From NCBI RefSeq assembly GCF_003026365.1, contig NZ_PYOM01000009.1, forward strand, positions 124,001 to 188,000: a stretch of DNA of 64,000 nt, read 5' to 3'. This document shows positions 19,450 to 28,098 of the stretch, piece after piece. The DNA comes from Photobacterium angustum (GTDB taxonomy: Bacteria > Pseudomonadota > Gammaproteobacteria > Enterobacterales > Vibrionaceae). Both the position numbers and the translations under genes were made by a program. Every line of letters begins with the position of its first letter. Positions within the stretch are counted from its first letter, which is position 1. Below the pieces are notes generated by a model. It ran no database searches and was not told the DNA's origin. It was given only the letters and a program-made list of their open reading frames with translations.

Positions 19450-19474
19450 CTGGCAGTTGAGGAACGACTGCCAG
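19450..19474 (+). other. Hairpin between argD and astA
   Basis: CTGGCAGT pairs with ACTGCCAG (8 bp, 9-nt loop) 24 bp after argD. There is no T run, so it is more likely an RNA-stability or attenuation element than a full terminator. Confidence 0.4.
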
Positions 19475-19547
19475 TAATCTTATGAGATCTTATTGTTATC
19501 CATCTAGTTAGTGGCTATGGTCACTACCTGCATCAGGAGGGAAGTCG

Positions 19548-20564
19548 ATGCTGGTTATTCGTCCTATCATCGCTGATGATTATTCTGCACTCATGCAGTG
19601 TGCTGAAGAATCAGGTCATGGTTTTACTTCATTACCTGTTAACGAAGAAATGCTTCGTAACCGCATTGCTCATTCAGAGCGCAGCTTTGCCAAACATGTC
19701 GTTCGCCCAGAGGATGAAGGCTACCTGATGGTCGCTGAAGATACAGATACCGGCGAGATAGCAGGCACCACAGCCATTGAAGCGGCGATTGGCTTAGAAG
19801 CCCCTTTTTATAACTATCATCTAAGTACTGTGGTTCATGCCTCGCGTCGATTAGGGGTACACAATACCGTACAGTTACTGACATTAGGTAATCACTACAC
19901 CGGAGATACCGAGCTTTGCACGTTATTTTTACGTACACCATGGCGTGAAGGTTTAAATGGTCGTCTATTGTCTAAAGCGCGCTTTTTAATGATGGCAGAG
20001 CATCGTCATCGTTTCGCTGATGTGGTATTTGCCGAAATGCGCGGTGTTTCCGATGAAGAAGGGAACTCACCTTTTTGGCAATGGTTAAAAGATAACTTTT
20101 TCTCGATTGATTTTATTCATGCTGACTATCTAACAGGGATCGGAGCAAAAGGCTTTATTGCGGACTTAATGCCTAAACTTCCGATATACGTCAATTTACT
20201 GAGCAAAGAAGCCCAAGCGGTCATCGGTCAAGTTCATGACAATACGCGTCCTGCATTACGTCTATTAGAAAATGAAGGTTTTTCATGCCGTGGCTATGTC
20301 GATATTTTTGATGCAGGCCCTACGGTTGAATGTGATGTTCGCAATGTTGAAACAGTCCGTCATTCAAAGCGTTATACCGTTGAAATTAACGATCATCACA
20401 GTGAACAGCAATGCTTAGTGGCGAATACATCATTTACTGACTTTCGTGCTGTTGCAAGCCCACTGGAAGTCAATGATAAAGCACAAACCGTGGTGATGAC
20501 GCAAGAGGTCGCTGATACTCTCATGGTTAATGCAGGCGAGCCTGTGCGTTTTATTGAGCTGTAA
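19548..20564 (+). CDS. astA: Arginine N-succinyltransferase
   Basis: First enzyme of the arginine succinyltransferase (AST) pathway; transfers succinyl from succinyl-CoA to arginine, allowing arginine to be used as nitrogen source. 338 aa with the AstA family patterns MLVIRPI at the N-terminus, [11 protein letters not shown] and [17 protein letters not shown] in the middle. A strong ribosome binding site AGGAGGGAAG precedes the ATG. It is followed after 28 nt by astD; astB and astE are not in this window. Confidence 0.95.
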   Translation: MLVIRPIIADDYSALMQCAEESGHGFTSLPVNEEMLRNRIAHSERSFAKHVVRPEDEGYLMVAEDTDTGEIAGTTAIEAAIGLEAPFYNYHLSTVVHASRRLGVHNTVQLLTLGNHYTGDTELCTLFLRTPWREGLNGRLLSKARFLMMAEHRHRFADVVFAEMRGVSDEEGNSPFWQWLKDNFFSIDFIHADYLTGIGAKGFIADLMPKLPIYVNLLSKEAQAVIGQVHDNTRPALRLLENEGFSCRGYVDIFDAGPTVECDVRNVETVRHSKRYTVEINDHHSEQQCLVANTSFTDFRAVASPLEVNDKAQTVVMTQEVADTLMVNAGEPVRFIEL

Positions 20565-20592
20565 ACTACGAACACAAAGAGGGGAGAGAAGT

Positions 20593-22050
20593 ATGAGTCA
20601 ATGGATTGCGGGTCAATGGGTCGATGGTTTAGGTGATGAGATGGCATCGCTCAACCCCTTTACTGATGAAGTGATTTGGCAAGGCCGATCCGCGACAAGT
20701 GAGCAAGTCTCACAAGCGGTGAAGGCTGCGCGTGCAGCGTTACTTCAATGGCGTCATACTTCCCTTGTTGAGCGCCAAGCCATCGTGGAACAATTTGCCG
20801 AGCTGGTGAAAGCCAATAGTGAAAATATTGCCATTACGATAGCAGAAGAAACGGGTAAGCCGTTATGGGAGACCCGCACAGAAGCAGGAGCAATGGTCGG
20901 GAAAGTGGCGATTTCTTTACGTGCTTACCATGAACGAACAGGCCAACGCGAGAAAGATATCGCAGGTACGACAGCGGTTGTTCGACATCGACCACTAGGG
21001 GTGATGGCGGTATTTGGGCCTTATAACTTCCCCGGTCATTTACCTAATGGTCATATCGTACCTGCACTGCTTGCGGGGAATACGGTGGTATTCAAACCGT
21101 CTGAATTAACGCCTAAAACGGCTGAAGTTGTAATGAAACTCTGGCAACAAGCAGGATTACCTTATGGAGTTATTAATCTTGTGCAGGGGGCTCGTTCTAC
21201 TGGAGAGGCACTCGCCGCTTCAAAAGACATTGATGGTTTATTATTTACGGGCAGTGCCAATACTGGGCATATTCTGCATCGCCAATTTGCAGGTCAACCG
21301 GGTAAGATGCTGGCATTAGAAATGGGGGGTAATAACCCTATGGTGATCTCCAATGCTTATGGTGATCTCAATGCTACCGTTTATACCATTTTACAATCTG
21401 CTTTTATCAGCGCAGGACAACGTTGTACTTGTGCTCGCCGACTATACTTACCCTTGGGTAGCGCAGGGGATACGTTGTTGGCTGCTTTAGTGGAAGCAAC
21501 CAGAGCGATTGTGGTCGATGGACCATTTGCCGAGCCTGCGCCGTTTATGGGGCCTCAAATCTCCCGTCAAGCCGCAGACAATATTGTGCAAACTCAGCGA
21601 CAATTAGTATCGCTTGGTGGCGAAATATTAGTAGAGGCAAAGCGCGGACAGGGAGCGGTGGTTACACCGGGGATCATTGATGTTACTAATACCGAAAACT
21701 TACCCGATGAAGAATACTTTGGCCCATTATTACAGGTAGTGCGCTATCAAGATCTCGCTCAAGCCGTCTGTCTTGCGAACGACACCCGTTATGGCTTATC
21801 AGCTGGGCTTGTATCAACCGATGATAGTGAATGGCAATACTTTATCGATCATATTCGGGCGGGGATTGTAAATCGTAATCGCCAGTTAACGGGAGCGAGT
21901 GGGGATGCGCCGTTTGGTGGTCCAGGGGCGTCTGGTAACTTACGTCCAAGTGCTTACTACGCAGCTGATTATTGTGCTTACCCAATGGCATCAATGGAAG
22001 GTGAGGCGACATGCTTACCTGAGCAGTTATCTCCGGGTATTTCACTCTGA
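20593..22050 (+). CDS. astD: Succinylglutamate-semialdehyde dehydrogenase
   Basis: NAD-dependent aldehyde dehydrogenase of the AST pathway, oxidising N-succinylglutamate semialdehyde to N-succinylglutamate. ALDH features: the Asn-bearing segment [15 protein letters not shown], the NAD loop FTGSANTG, the catalytic Glu in ALEMGGNNP and the catalytic Cys in [15 protein letters not shown] at 20593 with GGGGAGAGAAG upstream gives 485 aa; the frame upstream overlaps astA and is not needed. Confidence 0.95.
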   Translation: MSQWIAGQWVDGLGDEMASLNPFTDEVIWQGRSATSEQVSQAVKAARAALLQWRHTSLVERQAIVEQFAELVKANSENIAITIAEETGKPLWETRTEAGAMVGKVAISLRAYHERTGQREKDIAGTTAVVRHRPLGVMAVFGPYNFPGHLPNGHIVPALLAGNTVVFKPSELTPKTAEVVMKLWQQAGLPYGVINLVQGARSTGEALAASKDIDGLLFTGSANTGHILHRQFAGQPGKMLALEMGGNNPMVISNAYGDLNATVYTILQSAFISAGQRCTCARRLYLPLGSAGDTLLAALVEATRAIVVDGPFAEPAPFMGPQISRQAADNIVQTQRQLVSLGGEILVEAKRGQGAVVTPGIIDVTNTENLPDEEYFGPLLQVVRYQDLAQAVCLANDTRYGLSAGLVSTDDSEWQYFIDHIRAGIVNRNRQLTGASGDAPFGGPGASGNLRPSAYYAADYCAYPMASMEGEATCLPEQLSPGISL

Positions 22051-22094
22051 GACTAATAAGTTCACTGTATTATTTACAGTAAGGATTGTGCAGC

Positions 22095-22883
22095 ATGGAA
22101 CAATTATTTACCGCGTTATGGCAAGATTATACTCAGCGATTATGTCCTTCAGCGCTGAATATTCGGCAATTGCTTACCGAAGATGCGCCACTTAGAAATG
22201 ATCATATTGCGTTACGTACCTTTGCCTTACCTAAATGTGGTTTAGCAAGATTAGCGGCTCCATTTATTGCGGTAGGTTATAAACCTAAAGGTCGATATCA
22301 CTTCAAAGCGAAAAAGTTATATGCAGAGCATTTTGAACACCCCGATCCTACTGCGCCTAAAGTATTTATTAGTGAACTGCAATTAGGATTATGTTCAACA
22401 GAGTTGCAAACAGAAGTACGGCAGCTTGTCGATCAAGTTGATGATGACTATTTTGCCAATCCTGCTTTTCTCTCTCAAGGTAAACCATGGCAATTAAGTC
22501 GCGATAGTTATCAGCTTTTAAATGCAGAAAGTGAATATGCAGGATGGGTAGCAGCACATGGTTTTGGTGCCAATCATTTTACTGTTGATATTAATCAGCT
22601 TGAACAATTTAATGAAATTTCTGAAGTGAACCATTTTCTTGAATCGAGTGGTTTTGATATTAATCAGGCAGGCGGTGCGGTAAAAGGCGATCCTACTGTG
22701 ATGCTAGAGCAATCAGCAACTATGGCTGATAAAGTCATGGTCACGTTTTCTGATGGTGAGATGTTGGTCTCTGGCGGATTTTATGAGTTTGCTAAACGTT
22801 ATTTACAGCCTGATGGTGAGATTTATACCGGGTTTGTTGAAGCTTCGGCAGATAAGATCTTTGAAAGTACTTATAACTCTTGA
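22095..22883 (+). CDS. DUF1338 (HglS-like, VOC-fold) oxygenase-type protein
   Basis: Belongs to the DUF1338 family, whose characterised members (HglS/YdcJ type) are Fe(II) enzymes converting 2-oxoadipate to 2-hydroxyglutarate. The likely metal ligands are present in family-typical contexts: H37 in NDHIALRTF, H161 in GANHFTVDIN and E231 in GGFYEFAKRY. At 262 aa this is the short Vibrionaceae form. ATG at 22095 has AAGGA about 9 nt upstream; an in-frame TTG at 22086 is less likely. Last gene of argD-astA-astD, so a role linked to amino-acid or 2-oxoacid breakdown is inferred; the substrate is unknown. Confidence 0.8.
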   Translation: MEQLFTALWQDYTQRLCPSALNIRQLLTEDAPLRNDHIALRTFALPKCGLARLAAPFIAVGYKPKGRYHFKAKKLYAEHFEHPDPTAPKVFISELQLGLCSTELQTEVRQLVDQVDDDYFANPAFLSQGKPWQLSRDSYQLLNAESEYAGWVAAHGFGANHFTVDINQLEQFNEISEVNHFLESSGFDINQAGGAVKGDPTVMLEQSATMADKVMVTFSDGEMLVSGGFYEFAKRYLQPDGEIYTGFVEASADKIFESTYNS

Positions 22884-22902
22884 ACGGTGTAATCGATGCA
22901 AT

Positions 22903-22931
22903 AAAAAAGCAGCCATTTGGCTGCTTTTTTT
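22903..22931. terminator. Bidirectional terminator after the ast cluster
   Basis: AAAAAAGCAGCC pairs with GGCTGCTTTTTT around ATTT. T runs follow on both strands, so it can serve both the DUF1338 gene and the opposing small gene. Confidence 0.88.
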
Positions 22932-22938
22932 AAATCAG

Positions 22939-23121
22939 TTAATTATCGAGGGGGGATCCCCAAATACCACTGTCTTCTGCAGGACAGCGACGTAAACCAG
23001 TCTGCTGTTCTAAATAACAACGACGGTCACTAAAGCCTGTCATCTCAATTGTTGTAGGTTGAGGAGCGATAGCGCCAGGTACAGTGGTGTAGCTATTCGG
23101 GGCAAAACGTTCAATATCCAT
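22939..23121 (-). CDS. Hypothetical 60-residue protein
   Basis: Family not recognised. The 60-aa product has no signal or membrane helix, two Cys residues in RRCYLEQQTGLRRCP, and a Pro/Gly-rich end. Support comes from context: it ends 8 bp from a terminator that works on both strands, and a T-rich spacer of about 300 bp lies upstream. The ribosome binding site is weak. It might be a small conserved Vibrionaceae protein or a chance frame. Confidence 0.45.
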   Translation of the reverse strand: MDIERFAPNSYTTVPGAIAPQPTTIEMTGFSDRRCYLEQQTGLRRCPAEDSGIWGSPLDN

Positions 23122-23418
23122 ATTCCATTACCGCGAGAAAAAGAAAGTCCATTCATAAGCAGAATGTAGCACTTAATCTGAGCAATACAAATTAATTGTT
23201 CTCATAAAAGACACAAAGTTTGAATGGGATTGATGAATTATTTATAACAGTATTACTCATTCCTTTTAGCGATTTTATTTTGCATGTAATTGCTGATTTG
23301 TGATCTTATCGGTACGTCAAAAATGTCACATTGCTTTATTATCTAATGCTTTGTTTTAGTTAGAAAGTTATCAATAAGTATTTCTTTCTTCAATGCTTTT
23401 GGATTAGGTGGAAGTAAT

Positions 23419-24240
23419 ATGAATCTTAGATGGATCACAATAGTAGGGCTGTTATTGTCATCATTGGCCGGATGTAGTTCTTTATCTTCAGTGGATAACA
23501 ATGTACCTAAGGTGATGATTTCAGAAGGTGGTGTGATCACCCAAAAGGGGGCTGTTTATACGGTAAAGGCAAGCACTAAATTAGTGACTCCGAAACTTGG
23601 GCAATATATCGGGTTTCGTTATGCAATAGAGATCCCTGATAGCGCCAGTGATGAGCTGAAAGCAAAAACGGCATTTCCTATTACAGCGCGTATGACGCAT
23701 CCTAAACTGGTAAACCCAGCAACCAAGCAAGCAACGACGGTATCAACATGGTCCGATACCATGTATAAACACGATAAAAACTTGGCGCTTTGGCAGTTTT
23801 CAGAACCTTATGAGTTAGTCAGTGGTTCTTGGGTGTTTGAGCTGCTGTATAAAGATCAGGTCGTTGCTAAACGTGAGTTTACAGTCGCTAATCATGAGCA
23901 GTTAAATCAATCTTTAAAAAACACTTTTGAAACTGCATTCATGCTGAGTAGTACTCGTTCATGGTTAAGTCAAAATGGTGATGCGCTTGTTTGTGATAAA
24001 GCTAAATCGAAACGTTGCTTGCAGTTTAGTTCTACTGGGGAGTGTAACCAAACCTTAAGTCGCTATAACAGCATGTGTCAGCAGATAGCGCTTAAACAAA
24101 TGGGGCGTGGTGATGAAATTATTTCTGCGAAAGAAGAGATGAAAGAGTATGTTAGCTACTTTTTTTACTGCATGCATAGCGCCAGAATTAACGAAGCAAA
24201 GCTTGATAAAAAGCAGGTTCATACTTGTTTGAAAGGGTAA
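23419..24240 (+). CDS. DUF3859-type lipoprotein
   Basis: Predicted lipoprotein of unknown function, 273 aa. The signal peptide ends in the lipobox LAGC (Cys19). The central part (about 85-160), with LALWQFSEPYELVSGSWVFE and VAKREFTV, resembles the DUF3859 family. The C-terminal 80 residues hold five or six Cys residues, suggesting disulfides in the periplasm. Start ATG at 23419 has AGGTGGAAG upstream. It converges on crp, sharing a terminator. Confidence 0.8.
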   Translation: MNLRWITIVGLLLSSLAGCSSLSSVDNNVPKVMISEGGVITQKGAVYTVKASTKLVTPKLGQYIGFRYAIEIPDSASDELKAKTAFPITARMTHPKLVNPATKQATTVSTWSDTMYKHDKNLALWQFSEPYELVSGSWVFELLYKDQVVAKREFTVANHEQLNQSLKNTFETAFMLSSTRSWLSQNGDALVCDKAKSKRCLQFSSTGECNQTLSRYNSMCQQIALKQMGRGDEIISAKEEMKEYVSYFFYCMHSARINEAKLDKKQVHTCLKG

Positions 24241-24247
24241 GAAAATG

Positions 24248-24275
24248 AAAAAAGCCGCAACATTGTGCGGCTTTT
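24248..24275. terminator. Bidirectional terminator between the lipoprotein gene and crp
   Basis: AAAAAAGCCGCA pairs with TGCGGCTTTTT around a 6-nt loop. A and T runs on both sides allow use on either strand. Confidence 0.88.
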
Positions 24276-24298
24276 TGTACGGCTAAAGACGTTAAAAA

Positions 24299-24931
24299 TT
24301 AACGCGTACCGTAAACAACAATCGTCTTACCGTGAGCAGAAATTAAGTTCTGCTCTTCAAGCATTTTCAGAATACGACCCACTGTTTCACGAGAACAGCC
24401 AACAATTTGACCGATTTCTTGACGAGTGATCTTAATCTGCATGCCATCAGGGTGCGTCATTGCATCTGGTTGTTTTGCAAGATTTAGCAATGTCTGTGTG
24501 ATACGACCTGTAACGTCTAAGAATGCCAAATCACCTACTTTCTGGCTTGTCACTTGTAGGCGACTTGCCATTTGAGCAGATAAGCGCATCAGAATATCAG
24601 GGTTAACCTGAATTAACTGACGGAATTTTTTGAATGAAATTTCTGCTACTTCACAAGGACTTTTCGCACGAACCCAAGCAGTACGCTCTTGATCTTCTTC
24701 GAATAAGCCAAGCTCACCAATAAAGTCACCTTGGTTTAGGTAAGAAAGGATCATCTCCTTACCTTCTTCATCCTTGATTAGTACAGCAACAGAACCCTTC
24801 ACAATGTAGTACAACGTTTCTGCTTTCTCACCTGCGTGGATCAGCGTACTTTTCGATGGGTACTTGTGAATATGACAATGGGAAAGAAACCACTCTAAAG
24901 TTGGATCTGTTTGCGGTTTACCTGGAACCAT
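24299..24931 (-). CDS. crp: cAMP receptor protein
   Basis: Global regulator that binds cAMP and TGTGA-N6-TCACA sites. The cyclic-nucleotide domain (about residues 10-135) keeps the cAMP-contact region [16 protein letters not shown]. The helix-turn-helix at about 168-190 reads [19 protein letters not shown], as in E. coli. 210 aa, the exact family length. It is divergent from yhfA across 382 bp that contain a CRP-site match, consistent with autoregulation. Confidence 0.98.
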   Translation of the reverse strand: MVPGKPQTDPTLEWFLSHCHIHKYPSKSTLIHAGEKAETLYYIVKGSVAVLIKDEEGKEMILSYLNQGDFIGELGLFEEDQERTAWVRAKSPCEVAEISFKKFRQLIQVNPDILMRLSAQMASRLQVTSQKVGDLAFLDVTGRITQTLLNLAKQPDAMTHPDGMQIKITRQEIGQIVGCSRETVGRILKMLEEQNLISAHGKTIVVYGTR

Positions 24932-25313
24932 ATTACTAACTTCCTCTGCATTTGTTGCCCAACAGCATTGGTCTCTTTTCTTCTAAGTATTATCATGAGA
25001 AAAAAAACTGCCTACTGACAGGGTATCCATTCAGCCGCTGGGCTGCAAGCTAACTTGAATAAGTTAGAGTGTATCCTTTTTCTACGCCTTTTTCTTGATA
25101 TTGATCTAGTAGATTCGTTCATTTCATATGGATAACTGTGCACAGGATCACAATGCGGCGAGATAATTTTAAGCAGTGTGATAAGTAAAGATTATTACGA
25201 CGATTTTTAGAGAGAAAAAAAGTTGTTATTAAGGCGGAGAATTAGGATTTACATTCATTATTATATCAATAAAACTAGAGACAATTATTGGGCGTTTGAA
25301 TAAGGATTAATCG
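24932..25313. promoter_or_regulatory. crp-yhfA divergent regulatory region
   Basis: This 382-bp spacer holds the promoters of crp (minus) and yhfA (plus). Within the probable crp leader are two small hairpins: CAGCC-GCTG-GGCTG at 25032-25045 and CTAACTT-GAAT-AAGTTAG at 25050-25067. A CRP-site match lies upstream of them. No gene was seen. Confidence 0.55.
25137..25152. promoter_or_regulatory. Predicted CRP-binding site
   Basis: TGTGCACAGGATCACA matches TGTGA-N6-TCACA at nine of ten fixed positions. It lies 206 bp upstream of the crp start and between the divergent genes, as in E. coli where CRP controls its own gene. Confidence 0.65.
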
Positions 25314-25718
25314 ATGCAGTCCCGAGTAAAATGGGTAGAAGATATGACCTTTTTAGGTCAATCTAGCTCCGGTCATAGTGTAGTCATGGATGGTAATGGA
25401 GGGGATAAAGCCCCAAGTGCGATGGAATTGGTATTAATGGCGGCGGGAGGGTGTAGCTCAGTAGATGTTGTCAGTGGTTTACAATCCCAAGCACAAAATA
25501 TTGTGGGTTGTGAGGTTCTTATTTCAGCTGAGCGTCGAGAGCAAGCTCCACGTTTATTTACCGCAGCCAATTTGCATTTTATTGTTTCAGGTTTTGATTT
25601 AAATGAAACCTTAGTAGCTAACACCATTGCTGATTCTTTAGAGAAATATTGCTCAGTATGCTTGATGATTGGTGAAAAGGTTAAGTTGACTCATTCGTAT
25701 GAAATCATCACTGCTTAA
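25314..25718 (+). CDS. yhfA: OsmC-family protein YhfA
   Basis: Small OsmC/Ohr-fold protein, 134 aa, probably with thiol-dependent peroxidase-like chemistry, although YhfA itself is uncharacterised. The two OsmC cysteines are seen in AAGGCSSVDVV and EKYCSVCLMI. Divergent from crp, as in E. coli. Converges on prkB at a shared terminator. Confidence 0.88.
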   Translation: MQSRVKWVEDMTFLGQSSSGHSVVMDGNGGDKAPSAMELVLMAAGGCSSVDVVSGLQSQAQNIVGCEVLISAERREQAPRLFTAANLHFIVSGFDLNETLVANTIADSLEKYCSVCLMIGEKVKLTHSYEIITA

Positions 25719-25732
25719 TAATGATTGAGATG

Positions 25733-25762
25733 AAAAAGGTTGGTGTTTACGCCAACCTTTTT
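25733..25762. terminator. Bidirectional terminator between yhfA and prkB
   Basis: AAAAAGGTTGG plus two more pairs closes on a TTTA loop with CCAACCTTTTT. T runs occur on both strands and the genes converge. Confidence 0.85.
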
Positions 25763-25787
25763 CTATTCATTTTCGTTTTGTGCTGAC

Positions 25788-26657
25788 TTAACTGATTTTC
25801 CCCGTATTAATCAGTTTCTCGATAAGTGGACGCATGATCAATTCCATTGCAAAGCTCATTTTTCCGCCAGGGACGACAAGCGTGTTATGACGTGACATAA
25901 ATGAGCCTTGGATCATAGAAAGTAAATACGGAAAATCGACATTATTTAAACCGCGGAATCGGATCACAACAAAGCTTTCATCCAAGCTTGGGATCCCTTT
26001 GGCACTCACCGGGTTTGAGGTATCAACGGTTGGTACACGTTGAAAGTTGATATGCGTACGTGAAAATTGCGGGGTTAAATAATTTAAGTAATCGTCCATT
26101 GATCGAACGATAGACTCCATCACCGCTTCGCGAGAATGCCCTCGATCTCTCGTGTCACGAACAATTTTTTGGATCCACTCCAAGTTAACAATGGGTACCA
26201 TGCCAATGAGAAGATCAACATGTTGTGCGACATGGATCTCGCCATCGACAACCCCACCATGTAAACCTTCATAAAAGAGTAAATCGGTGTTTTCTGCTAA
26301 TTGTTGCCACGGAGTAAAGGTTCCGGGCATTTGGTTGTAGGGCACAGCTTCGTCAAATGTGTGTAGATAACGGCGAAAGCGACCTGTGCCATCTTCACCA
26401 TATTGTTTGAAAAATTGCTCTAATTGGGCAAAGTCATTGGCTTCTGAGCCAAAATAGCTGATGTGTCGACCTTGTTCTTTAGCTTTGCGGATCTCAGTGT
26501 CCATTTCAGGGCGGGTATAGCGATGGAAGCTATCGCCTTCTAGCCATGCCGCATTAATGTTCATCATATTGAACATCTTTCGGAATGCTTCAGAAGTCGT
26601 CGTGGTTCCTGCTCCTGATGAACCAGTAACTGCAATAATAGGATGTTTTGCAGACAT
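25788..26657 (-). CDS. prkB: Phosphoribulokinase-like protein PrkB
   Basis: P-loop kinase of the phosphoribulokinase/uridine kinase family; the 289-aa product closely resembles E. coli PrkB. The P-loop GSSGAGTTTTSEAF (residues 12-25) has Thr where Lys is usual, a feature I recall also in E. coli PrkB. Other family patterns are EGDSFHRYTRPEM and FYEGLHGGVV. There is no Calvin cycle context, so the physiological substrate is unclear. Downstream of yheT-yheU in the same direction, near crp, as in E. coli. Confidence 0.92.
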   Translation of the reverse strand: MSAKHPIIAVTGSSGAGTTTTSEAFRKMFNMMNINAAWLEGDSFHRYTRPEMDTEIRKAKEQGRHISYFGSEANDFAQLEQFFKQYGEDGTGRFRRYLHTFDEAVPYNQMPGTFTPWQQLAENTDLLFYEGLHGGVVDGEIHVAQHVDLLIGMVPIVNLEWIQKIVRDTRDRGHSREAVMESIVRSMDDYLNYLTPQFSRTHINFQRVPTVDTSNPVSAKGIPSLDESFVVIRFRGLNNVDFPYLLSMIQGSFMSRHNTLVVPGGKMSFAMELIMRPLIEKLINTGKIS

Positions 26658-26798
26658 GACTAACCTTGTCGTTGTTGATTATCGAAAGATAAATGATAAA
26701 GCAGGCAATAATAAAATTGCCAGATAGGGCGACAATGCTACTACAAGTTAACAAGGATGTCGGGATTGAAAAGTGAAACTGCTAGCGGAGGCAAGTTT

Positions 26799-26826
26799 TG
26801 AGTCGTAACTCTCTAAGCACGACTCA
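26799..26826. other. Hairpin between yheU and prkB
   Basis: TGAGTCGT pairs perfectly with ACGACTCA across a 12-nt loop, 12 bp beyond the yheU stop. It lacks a T run on either strand, so it may slow or process the transcript rather than terminate it. Confidence 0.4.
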
Positions 26827-26838
26827 CATTAATAAAAC

Positions 26839-27054
26839 TTATTGCAACTGATTGCGTAATTTTATGTCGACAGATTCATGTAATTCAGAAAATACAATCA
26901 CAGCATCACCGGATTTCAATTGCTGTATTACGTAATTCACTTTGTTTTCTAAGCTCATTTCAACTTCCCCGTAATCAGTGCCTTCACGAAGCACAAATTG
27001 TTCAATCAGGTTAGTCAGTGTTTCTGGGGCGATATCTTGCCAAGGAATGATCAT
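26839..27054 (-). CDS. yheU: UPF0270 family protein YheU
   Basis: Conserved 71-aa soluble protein of unknown function. It begins [13 protein letters not shown] and carries the family segment [13 protein letters not shown]. Lies 60 bp downstream of yheT in the same direction, the E. coli order. Confidence 0.9.
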   Translation of the reverse strand: MIIPWQDIAPETLTNLIEQFVLREGTDYGEVEMSLENKVNYVIQQLKSGDAVIVFSELHESVDIKLRNQLQ

Positions 27055-27114
27055 TTTATGTCTCGTCGACTGCGTTACTGATATGCGCAGTATATGATAA
27101 AAATATCACTAGCC

Positions 27115-28086
27115 CTATTGGGGAGTGGTGAGTTTGGTTTTAAACCATGTTGGAACGCTGTGTTCGAGCCAAAACGTCGGTTTAAAAATAGAACCACTAA
27201 CGAACCCAACATGGCCACCTTTTTCATATAAGTTGTAGTCGATATTATCCGGCAATGGTTGTGATGGGATCACCGATTCGGTCATGAACGGATCGTCTTT
27301 GGCATGGATAATTCGCAGTGGTGTGCTGATCAAGTTGAGCTGTTGAAGGCCACTACAACGTTGATAATAATCGTCAGCATCAATAAAACCATGGAGAGGG
27401 GCGGTAATGTGCTGATCAAATTGCCATACCGTATTTATCGCCTCTAATTGCTGGTGGGTGATGGGCATTTTGTCTTGATGAAGTGTTATTCGTTTTGCCA
27501 TTGTGCGTTTCATCGAACTGAGTAAATATTGCTGATAGATCTTAGAAAAGCCTTGTTGAATACGTGCCGAGCATGAGGCTAAATTTAATGGAGGAGACAC
27601 CGCTTGAGCGGCAACGAGATCACTGTCATCACCATATTTTGCCAGGTAGTTAATCAGCATGTTGCCGCCAAGGGATACTCCCACTGCGATAAAAGGCCGT
27701 TGGGGGAATTGCTCACGTAACCATGTAATGAAAAAGCGTGCATCATTTACTTCACCTGAGTGATAGCCTCTAGGTTGACGATTTAGTTCACCGCTGCATC
27801 CTCTAAAATGCATCATTACCCCAAGCCAACCTTGTTGTTTTGCAGCATACAATAGTCCATTGGCATACGGACTATGGAAGCTACCTTCTAATCCATGAAA
27901 TAGGATCATTAATGGTTTGCTATCGTCGGTAGGAGATTCTGTCCAAGCGAGATCAAGAAAGTCATCATCAGGCGTGGTCAGTCGCTGTGTCACTGGCGTA
28001 AATAGTGGCTGGCGACGAACAAATCGCGGTAATAAGGTTTGAATATGTGGATTTTGTAATCCTGATGCTGGCGTAAATTGAGACAT
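27115..28086 (-). CDS. yheT: Alpha/beta hydrolase YheT
   Basis: Member of the ABHD1/3-like hydrolase family (323 aa), possibly an esterase or lipase; substrate unknown. The oxyanion segment LFHGLEGSFHSPYA, nucleophile Ser in GVSLGGNML, and late catalytic Asp (KDDPFM) and His (GGHVGFV) form a full triad. Separated by only 12 nt from the upstream MocR-type gene, so the two may be cotranscribed. Confidence 0.9.
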   Translation of the reverse strand: MSQFTPASGLQNPHIQTLLPRFVRRQPLFTPVTQRLTTPDDDFLDLAWTESPTDDSKPLMILFHGLEGSFHSPYANGLLYAAKQQGWLGVMMHFRGCSGELNRQPRGYHSGEVNDARFFITWLREQFPQRPFIAVGVSLGGNMLINYLAKYGDDSDLVAAQAVSPPLNLASCSARIQQGFSKIYQQYLLSSMKRTMAKRITLHQDKMPITHQQLEAINTVWQFDQHITAPLHGFIDADDYYQRCSGLQQLNLISTPLRIIHAKDDPFMTESVIPSQPLPDNIDYNLYEKGGHVGFVSGSIFKPTFWLEHSVPTWFKTKLTTPQ

Positions 28087-28098
28087 GAATATCCTCTG

